Below are positions 32,177 to 37,740 of a DNA stretch of 37,740 bases, one piece after another. The stretch is taken from positions 1-37,740 of the forward strand of contig JACWAE010000055.1 in the NCBI GenBank assembly GCA_014874385.1, in the 5' to 3' direction. Below the pieces are notes generated by a model, which made no database searches, was not told where the DNA came from, and worked only from the letters and a program-made list of their open reading frames with translations. This DNA is from Dehalococcoidia bacterium. GTDB lineage: Bacteria > Chloroflexota > Dehalococcoidia > SZUA-161. How positions within the stretch are numbered: the stretch's first letter is position 1; the number at the start of each line of letters is the position of its first letter. A program made the translations under genes and the position numbers.

Positions 32177-35100
32177 AAAAACAAACAAAGCTCACTGAAA
32201 AAGCCACTCGCATCCCCGACACACGCGAATCGCTGTGGCAGGAGGCCATCGCCCAATATTTGCATGATGTTGAGAAACAAAACAAAGAGCAGGCACGTTC
32301 GCACCGCTTCGCTATGCTAGTTCAGCAACTACTTAGCGTTGAACCAGACTTCATCGCAAACTACATCTCCGGCATCGAACAGTCTCTCAAGGTCAAGCAG
32401 GAAGACCGTATGCTCAAGGGTGAAGCAGATAACCTCTTCGGCAATATCATCATCGAGTTTGAGGCTAATATATCTAAGAAGCGCGCCGAAGCCGAGGAGC
32501 AATTACGCCGTTATACCGCAATCCTCTGGTCTCAGGAACCGATCGACTCCCGCAAACCCTACCTATGTATCGCTACTGATGGGGTTCGCTTCGTGACTTA
32601 TTCGCCAACACTCGCTCAGCCTACGGCGAAAGATATTGCCCCCGATGACGTGCGCCTTAAAGTGCTCGAAGATACGGAATGGACGAAACTTAAGCCTTAT
32701 GAGGTTTACTACTGGCTGGACCGCTATTTCCTGCGCAAGGAGATTCTCACTCCAAAAAGCGAGACGATTGTGCGCGATTTCGGCGTGCGCAGCCATGCCT
32801 TCCAGACCACCACAAATGCGCTGCTCACCTTGTGGCAAAAGACTAAAGGATTAAGCTCTTTCGAGGTAATCTACAATAGCTGGGAGAAATATCTGCGCAT
32901 AGTATACGGCAGCCAGGTTGCAGACGATGAACTATTCATCCGCCATACCTACCTGGCAACCCTGGCCAAGCTTATGTCGTGGATGCGCATCAGCGAAAGC
33001 ACCAGCCTCCCTGACGACGCGCAAATCGTTGAGATGCTGGAAGGGCGATTATTCAAGGCACAGGGAATAGAAAATTTCATTGAGGAGGATTTCTTCTCCT
33101 GGCTGGCGCGCGGGGAAGCCGTGAAGGTCGGCGTTAGCACAGCGCGTTGGTTGTTCAGCCTGCTGCAGAACTACAACTTGCGCGAACTCTCCGAAGATGT
33201 TTTAAAATCGCTGTATCAGGAACTGGTTGACCCCGAGACACGCCATGACCTGGGCGAGTTTTACACTCCCGATTGGCTGGCGCACCGCATGGTCAACAAG
33301 CTGCTCGATATAAACCCCAACGGTTCTATGCTTGATCCCGCCTGCGGTTCAGGCACCTTCCTCTACCTGGCGATAAAGGAAAAGCGAGGCAGGCTGGGCG
33401 ATTCCCAGAAAACCCTGCACCACATCCTCGAATCGGTTTACGGTGTGGACATACACCCTCTCGCGGTCATCGTTTCCAAGACGAACTATATCCTTTCCCT
33501 CGGCGAGTTACTAAAGAAGCGAAAAGGCACGGTTACAATTCCGGTTTACCTAGCCGATACAATCAAGCTGCCTGAATTGGTGCAAAGCCCGAGGATGGTG
33601 GGCACGGAATCGCTTGTGCCCCAGATGCCGGGCTACAGGGTTGAACTTGACGGGCACGAAGTCTATCTGCCCCAAATGCTGCTGGACGACCTCACACTAT
33701 ATGACCAGGCGATAGAGCTGGCGAAGGAGTACGCGCGGCAAAACAAGGGCAAGACTATTGCGCCGGAATCGTTCCGCAACTTTCTCAAGGCACAACATTT
33801 TTCAGGTAGCGCTGATACCGCGCTCGTTCAAGCGCTCTTCGTCATTGTCGAGACGCTAAAGCACTTCATAGATACCGACCGCGACACCATCTGGGCATTC
33901 GTATTAAAGAACAGCTACAAACCCCTTTTTCTCAAAGACAAATTCGATTTCGTCATGGGCAACCCGCCCTGGATTGCCTTTCGCTATATGGAACCCACCT
34001 ATCAGACATTTCTGAAGCGGCAAATCACAGAGGAATATAGACTGCTCACAGGGCGTGGAGAGCTAGTTACCCACCTTGAGGTAGCAGCTCTCTTCCTTGT
34101 GCGTGCGGCGGACCTGTATCTCAAAAAGGGCGGAACCATTGCCTTCGTCCTGCCCCGGAGCCTGTTCAGCGCCGACCAGCACGACGGATTGCGCAAACGC
34201 ACCTTCAAGCTCAGCGAGAACACGATACAGACCCTTCACTGGGGTGAGATTTGGGACTGCGAAAATGTTACTCCGCTGTTCAATGTGCCCGCCTGTGTTG
34301 TAATAGCAAACAAAAAAGAGCTTCCCCGTCCCTCGCTTTCCACACCTGCGGAACGAGGGGGAATGGGGGTTATTACAGGACAAGTACTGAGCGGGAAATT
34401 GGAACGAAAAAATACTTCGCTCTTGGAAGCTGAAGAGGCACTCACACTGGAAGACGTTGAGTTCTCACTTCACACACGAGGCAAGCGCTCTTACTGGGCT
34501 ACAGAAAAGGGTAGAGGTGCACAACCATCGAGTTTCTATAAAAAGCACTTCGCTCAGGGTGCGACCATTGTGCCACGCTCCTTCTGGTTCGTACAAGTGA
34601 AATCATCAGTGGTCGGCTTCAATCCTGACCTGCCTCCGCTGGAGACCGATCCCAGAGCTATTGAGGAAGCCAAGAAGCCTTACCGAGATGTCCGTTTTGA
34701 GGGCAATGTCGAGAGCCGTTTTCTCTACGCCACACTGCTCTCCACCGATTTGCTTCCATTCGGGCGCTTGGACTATCGCCTGGTAGTACTGCCTATTGAG
34801 CCCGCCGGAGACCAATACAAACTTATTGACGCAAACGAAGCAAACCGACGCGGCTTCCTTCACCTGTCAAGTTGGCTGGAAAGGGTCGAAGGGGAGTGGA
34901 CAAAGCTACGAAGCGCCAAAGCAGAACGGATTACTGCACTTGGGTGGTTAGATTACCGTCACAAACTTACGTCTCAGAACCCGAAAACGAGGTATCGGGT
35001 AGTCTACCCACTGGCCGCAACGTATATGTGCGCGTCCACTATAACAAGCGTGCCCAGCAATTTCCCTACATCAGGACAAAATGTACCTATCAGAGGTCTC

Positions 35101-35469
35101 TTGATTGATCACGCTCTCTACTGCTTCGAAACGGATGATAAGAACGAAGTCCACTATTTAGCCGCAATTCTGAACGCCCCTGAGATAGACGCCCGGATAA
35201 AGCCTATGCAAGCCCGTGGATTATTTGGGCCACATGACATACACAAGAAAGTTTTAGAATTCCCCATCCCCCAATTCGACGGGAAGAACAAAGGCCATCA
35301 GCGTCTGGCTGAGTTGGGCGAGGAGTGCACCAACAAGGTGGAGCAGTGGCTGGACAGCGGTGGTGCAAAGAAAATCACCAGTATCGGCAAGCTGCGCTCT
35401 ATGGTGCGCGAACTGCTTAAGGAAGATTTAGCTGAAATTGACGAACTGGTCAAAAAGATTCTAGGATAA
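32173..35469 (+). CDS. Type IIG-like restriction-modification enzyme (nuclease-N6-adenine methylase fusion)
   Basis: The 1098-residue protein has three parts. The N-terminal 200 residues look like a PD-(D/E)xK nuclease: D86 in GEAD and E95 in IIEFE, though the next site, usually Lys, is Glu (E97). A long helical link follows. The N6-adenine methylase core has SAM motif I at 388 (LDPACGSGTF) and motif IV NPPW at about 597, like Eco57I-type enzymes. The C-terminal third should be target recognition, with 'FPIPQFDGKNKGHQRL' typical of TaqI/Eco57I tails. It would cut unmodified foreign DNA and protect its own. It overlaps the RadC-like gene and precedes hicBA. Confidence 0.85.
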   Translation: MKKQTKLTEKATRIPDTRESLWQEAIAQYLHDVEKQNKEQARSHRFAMLVQQLLSVEPDFIANYISGIEQSLKVKQEDRMLKGEADNLFGNIIIEFEANISKKRAEAEEQLRRYTAILWSQEPIDSRKPYLCIATDGVRFVTYSPTLAQPTAKDIAPDDVRLKVLEDTEWTKLKPYEVYYWLDRYFLRKEILTPKSETIVRDFGVRSHAFQTTTNALLTLWQKTKGLSSFEVIYNSWEKYLRIVYGSQVADDELFIRHTYLATLAKLMSWMRISESTSLPDDAQIVEMLEGRLFKAQGIENFIEEDFFSWLARGEAVKVGVSTARWLFSLLQNYNLRELSEDVLKSLYQELVDPETRHDLGEFYTPDWLAHRMVNKLLDINPNGSMLDPACGSGTFLYLAIKEKRGRLGDSQKTLHHILESVYGVDIHPLAVIVSKTNYILSLGELLKKRKGTVTIPVYLADTIKLPELVQSPRMVGTESLVPQMPGYRVELDGHEVYLPQMLLDDLTLYDQAIELAKEYARQNKGKTIAPESFRNFLKAQHFSGSADTALVQALFVIVETLKHFIDTDRDTIWAFVLKNSYKPLFLKDKFDFVMGNPPWIAFRYMEPTYQTFLKRQITEEYRLLTGRGELVTHLEVAALFLVRAADLYLKKGGTIAFVLPRSLFSADQHDGLRKRTFKLSENTIQTLHWGEIWDCENVTPLFNVPACVVIANKKELPRPSLSTPAERGGMGVITGQVLSGKLERKNTSLLEAEEALTLEDVEFSLHTRGKRSYWATEKGRGAQPSSFYKKHFAQGATIVPRSFWFVQVKSSVVGFNPDLPPLETDPRAIEEAKKPYRDVRFEGNVESRFLYATLLSTDLLPFGRLDYRLVVLPIEPAGDQYKLIDANEANRRGFLHLSSWLERVEGEWTKLRSAKAERITALGWLDYRHKLTSQNPKTRYRVVYPLAATYMCASTITSVPSNFPTSGQNVPIRGLLIDHALYCFETDDKNEVHYLAAILNAPEIDARIKPMQARGLFGPHDIHKKVLEFPIPQFDGKNKGHQRLAELGEECTNKVEQWLDSGGAKKITSIGKLRSMVRELLKEDLAEIDELVKKILG

Positions 35470-35501
35470 AAGGGGCGGCTAAAAAAATCTGCTCTGGGCA
35501 T

Positions 35502-35523
35502 GGTTGGAGCAGGTGCTCCAACC
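35502..35523 (+). promoter_or_regulatory. Palindromic operator candidate upstream of hicB
   Basis: GGTTGGAGCA-GG-TGCTCCAACC is a perfect 10-base-arm palindrome, 26 bases before the hicB start. HicB antitoxins often repress their own promoter at palindromes like this. It could instead be a terminator of the restriction gene, but no T run follows. Confidence 0.45.
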
Positions 35524-35548
35524 TACCCATGATTCGGGAGGTTGCGAC

Positions 35549-35767
35549 ATGGTGAGTAATTACACCGCTAAATACACGAAAATAAGCTCTGGCTATATGG
35601 GCCAATTGGTGGAGTGGCCCGAGGTGATAACCGAAGGCAAAACATTGGACGAATGCAGACAACTGCTCAAGGACGCGCTGCAGGAAATGATAAAGGCATA
35701 TCGGCAACAGGGTAAGGAAATCCCCCTCGGCGGTGCTCTCCTGGAGCAACTACCTGTAGTGATTTAG
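35549..35767 (+). CDS. hicB: HicB-family antitoxin
   Basis: The 72-residue protein has the degraded RNase H-like fold of HicB: 'YTAKYTKISSGYMGQLVEWP' then TEGKTLDECRQLLKDALQEM. It should bind and block HicA. ATG at 35549 follows GGGAGG. No C-terminal DNA-binding domain is present, so self-regulation may rely on the complex or another part. hicB comes before hicA, the reverse of the commonest order but frequent. Confidence 0.88.
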   Translation: MVSNYTAKYTKISSGYMGQLVEWPEVITEGKTLDECRQLLKDALQEMIKAYRQQGKEIPLGGALLEQLPVVI

Positions 35768-35768
35768 C

Positions 35769-36023
35769 ATGTCTGTAAAGCGAAGCGACCTGATTAAATA
35801 TCTGGAAGAACATGGATTCAACTTGCTGCGTGAAGGCAGCAAACACTCCATATATACTAATGGCACCAAAACAATACCCGTTAAAAGGCATCGAACGCTC
35901 GATAGAATAACAGCCAACGAATTGTGCAAACAGGCTGGATTGATTGAAGCCAAGGTTTTAACCCCGGGGAAGCCAAGATTATTCATCGCCCTGCGACATT
36001 TTCCTCTATCCCCCTCTCTCTAA
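35769..36023 (+). CDS. hicA: HicA-family mRNA interferase toxin with repeat-derived tail
   Basis: The 84-residue protein has the dsRBD-like HicA fold with catalytic H26 in GSKHSIYTNG and the basic 'PVKRHRTLDRITANELCKQAG' segment. It would cleave mRNA when freed from HicB. Start lies one base after the hicB stop. Typical HicA proteins end near residue 60-65; here about 20 extra residues, ending HFPLSPSL, run into C-rich repeat DNA. The catalytic part looks intact, so it may still be active. Confidence 0.85.
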   Translation: MSVKRSDLIKYLEEHGFNLLREGSKHSIYTNGTKTIPVKRHRTLDRITANELCKQAGLIEAKVLTPGKPRLFIALRHFPLSPSL

Positions 36024-36412
36024 CTCTCTCCCTCCGGGGGCGAGAGGAAAAGACGGGGCACCTGGATTCCCGCTTGCGCGGGAATGACATACGGAAGGGC
36101 GCAAGGCCTTGCGCCCCTACATTGCTTAATCTCATCCCCCGTTTTCATTTTGCAATTCTCTATCCCATCATTTTTTCTGCGTTCTCCGCGACCTCTGCGG
36201 TTAATCGCTCCCCTGCGACATCTTCCCCTTGACAGCATAAGAACCTATGTTCTATTATTGCCCCATAATATCGGGACTGCGGGTACGCAGCTCCCGATGC
36301 AATTCAAGAGGGGCAAACGGCATCTACTGAGCCGCACAATCGTAGGCTGACTATTGAAGGCTGATCGCTTATCAAGAGGAATCTGATAGCTAGCCGGTCA
36401 ATGGTCTGCTCT
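36024..36412. repeat. Repeat-rich gap between hicA and hepT
   Basis: No gene is evident in this 389-base stretch. It contains TGGATTCCCGC-TTGC-GCGGGAATGACA (36063-36089), the dispersed 'GGATTCCCGC' repeat, then the perfect GGGCGCAAGG-CCTTGCGCCC palindrome (36097-36116) followed by CTAC. It also holds the hairpin TCGGGACTGCG-GGTA-CGCAGCTCCCGA (36271-36297) and one copy of the direct repeat shared with 37148. Confidence 0.65.
36296..36359. repeat. Imperfect direct repeat, left copy, flanking the HepT/MNT module
   Basis: About 64 bases from GATGCAATTCAA to GACTATTGAAGG match 37148-37212 in the same orientation. The best core is CATCTACTGAGCCGCAC here against CATCTGCCGAGCCGCAC there. The two copies enclose the HepT/MNT genes. 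Confidence 0.6.
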
Positions 36413-36766
36413 TTAGGGTTTCTTTTCGGGGTGAGGAACGATTTTCTCAAGCTCCGAAATCAGCTTTGGTAGGTCTTGATTAACTATCTGCCAGAGTATA
36501 TCGAAATCCACAGAGTCATATCCGTGAATCAGTCTGTTGCGCAGGCTTACAATCTCAGACCAGGGTATATTGGGATGGCGAGCTCGTTCGGCTGTTGATA
36601 CACGGCTCGTAGCCTCTCCGATGACTTCCAGTAAACGAACCAGCGCGAGGTTAAGTTTGCGATCCCTGTCAAGCGAACTCCGCTTCTTGCCTAGCACCAT
36701 CTTGTATGCTTCCCTGGCATGGTCAAGCATGTCTTGCAGGGACACAACGTCTTCACGCCGCGACAT
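36413..36766 (-). CDS. hepT: HepT-like HEPN RNase toxin
   Basis: The 117-residue DUF86/HEPN protein carries the R-x4-H-x-Y motif: R76, H81 and Y83 (RNRLIHGY). HEPN toxins of this type cleave RNA, and the partner MNT antitoxin AMPylates the motif Tyr in known pairs. It lies 3' of the MNT gene and overlaps it by 14 bases, so the pair is co-expressed. ATG at 36766. All catalytic residues are present. Confidence 0.88.
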   Translation of the reverse strand: MSRREDVVSLQDMLDHAREAYKMVLGKKRSSLDRDRKLNLALVRLLEVIGEATSRVSTAERARHPNIPWSEIVSLRNRLIHGYDSVDFDILWQIVNQDLPKLISELEKIVPHPEKKP

Positions 36767-37055
36767 ACAGTGCCTCCGATTCGGCTAGTACCTGTTCTCT
36801 GAAGTAGCGGCTTAGGAATTGCGGCGTATTCAGGTCTACCTTGTGTCCCAGAATTTGAGAAAGTTCCGCCTCTATGCCAAAGAAACTCAGGCCTGGCACA
36901 TGCCCCGGCTCGAACTCTACTAGAACATCTATATCGCTGTCAGGTCTGAAATCTCCACGGAGAACCGAGCCGAAAAGCGATAATTTACGGATATGGTTCC
37001 GCTGGCAAAAGTCTGCGATCTTCTCTTTAGGTAAATCGATGGTTGTTTTTTTCAT
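36753..37055 (-). CDS. mntA: MNT-like nucleotidyltransferase antitoxin
   Basis: The 100-residue minimal nucleotidyltransferase has the G-S-x10-D-x-D motif: G29, S30, D41, D43 ([22 protein letters not shown] region). In known HepT/MntA systems it inactivates the toxin by AMPylating its Tyr. ATG at 37055 follows GGGGGT; the V-M before it could be a GTG start three bases earlier. It overlaps hepT. Confidence 0.88.
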   Translation of the reverse strand: MKKTTIDLPKEKIADFCQRNHIRKLSLFGSVLRGDFRPDSDIDVLVEFEPGHVPGLSFFGIEAELSQILGHKVDLNTPQFLSRYFREQVLAESEALYVAA

Positions 37056-37147
37056 CACTCTACCCCCGCTGTCGCTATTTTGCTGCTCGCAGGTGAAGCT
37101 TAAGCTGTATTCTACACTATGCCCTCGACAAAACCAAGGGCACCCCT

Positions 37148-37212
37148 GATTCAATTCAAAGCCGCAACCTGCATCTGCCGAGCCGCACGATTGTGGGCTG
37201 ACCGCTGAAGTT
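37148..37212. repeat. Imperfect direct repeat, right copy, flanking the HepT/MNT module
   Basis: Matches 36296-36359 over about 65 bases, starting GATTCAATTCAA and ending GACCGCTGAAG. It lies between the mntA upstream region and the truncated hydrolase gene. Confidence 0.6.
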
Positions 37213-37242
37213 CCAGCTTGATTGTACCTTCAGCCTGGTCTA

Positions 37243-37632
37243 TCAGATTGCCTTTAGCTTCACTTCCGCTCCGGGCCAGGTCTCGATGAGGTCTGTGGAC
37301 TTGACCAGGTTCATCCCGGCATCGGCAAAACGCTGGAATGCCTTGTCTGCTGCGTCGGAGTAATCGACCACGCCGGGCACGACTATAGGCGAGGAGCAGT
37401 CCTCCAGGATGTATACTTTTCGAGCGAGCGACTTATCTCCGGCGAAGATATCCTTAAGCAGGCTTTCGATAGTCCAGGCCAGGCAGTGACTTTTCGCTTC
37501 GCCAGTGATGATAATCATGTCGCTGCTATGAAGGGTCTCAAGTAGCTTCTTGTTCTTCGCGGCGTGAGGGATCGGTTTGCCAGTATACATCGTCATCACC
37601 TCTGGCTCGAATATCGAGTAATGTTCCGTCAA
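37243..37632 (-). pseudogene. C-terminal half of an isochorismatase-family cysteine hydrolase
   Basis: The frame encodes TEHYSIFEPEV, then 'EAKSHCLAWTIESLL' with the nucleophilic Cys, and VYILEDCSSPI. This matches the second half of nicotinamidase/isochorismatase-like hydrolases. The family's catalytic Asp (in the first 20 residues, DxQ) and Lys lie in the missing N-terminal half. In-frame coding appears to begin near 37665, just after a stop, with no good start. Another C-terminal fragment ends at 37659 in a different frame. It is therefore a truncated gene, or the rest was lost by deletion. Confidence 0.7.
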
Positions 37633-37658
37633 CGGGTTGTCGTTGTCAAGGGAAAATG

Positions 37659-37739
37659 TCAGGGTTTATTGTTCAGCGATTTTGTCAGTAAGGTTGCCAT
37701 AATATCATCGTAGTCATTACCATCGCTCCAGGCTGTGAC
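37659..37739 (-). CDS. 3' end of an unidentified gene (partial at window edge)
   Basis: From base 37739 down to a TGA at 37661-37659 a frame reads VTAWSDGNDYDDIMATLL and then TKSLNNKP. It has protein-like composition but no family I can name. The gene would extend beyond the window. It overlaps the tail of the truncated hydrolase frame by a few bases. Confidence 0.35.
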   Translation of the reverse strand, partial: VTAWSDGNDYDDIMATLLTKSLNNKP

Positions 37740-37740
37740 G

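Noticed and set aside
36000-36120. CRISPR array in the repeat-rich gap
   Set aside because: The repeats are palindromes of different sequence with no regular spacing or spacers, and there are no cas genes.

Overview
The window looks like chromosomal DNA of an anaerobic bacterium, most likely a Chloroflexota member of the Dehalococcoidia type. That is inference from gene content: multi-PAS kinases, an aldehyde:ferredoxin oxidoreductase, citramalate synthase, [4Fe-4S] proteins, archaeal-style HMG-CoA synthase/DUF35/thiolase genes and many short dispersed palindromes. No rRNA, tRNA or CRISPR array was seen. Promoters resemble sigma-70 sites, and several extended -10 boxes were found. Translation often starts at TTG or GTG, with ATGA or TTGA overlaps between neighbours. 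Layout: 1-5.5 kb is a minus-strand signalling operon (six-PAS histidine kinase, Rcp1-like receiver, receiver-PAS protein). Its third gene is cut by an IS3-family element whose end lies at about base 102. 5.7-7.3 kb holds polyamine genes speD-speB and a small excisionase-type HTH protein. 7.4-10.1 kb is an operon of nitroreductase, a 31-residue bS22/mS38-like ribosomal protein, holB and ricT. 10.2-15.8 kb holds two tandem copies of one transcription unit: promoter, HMG-CoA-synthase-fold/DUF35 fusion, SCP-x-type thiolase, strong palindrome. Neither synthase-fold protein shows the Glu/Cys/His catalytic residues expected of HMG-CoA synthase, while the thiolases keep theirs. An alpha/beta hydrolase and a divergent crotonase follow. 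17.6-23.2 kb is housekeeping: mutM, polA, a ferredoxin, and rsmD-coaD. 23.4-31.6 kb on the plus strand carries a lipoprotein, then cimA, a histidine phosphatase, nth and a QueG-like Fe-S protein in an overlapping chain, then argC and an AOR-family oxidoreductase. 31.6-37.7 kb is an accessory region dense in repeats. It holds a RadC HhH-only protein overlapping a type IIG-like restriction-methylation enzyme, a hicBA module, a HepT/MNT toxin-antitoxin module bracketed by imperfect direct repeats, and the 3' half of an isochorismatase-type hydrolase. The best candidates for something undescribed are the duplicated 'dead synthase'-DUF35/thiolase units and the RadC-HhH/type IIG pair. The palindrome family at gene ends and the IS-broken receiver-PAS gene are also worth checking.
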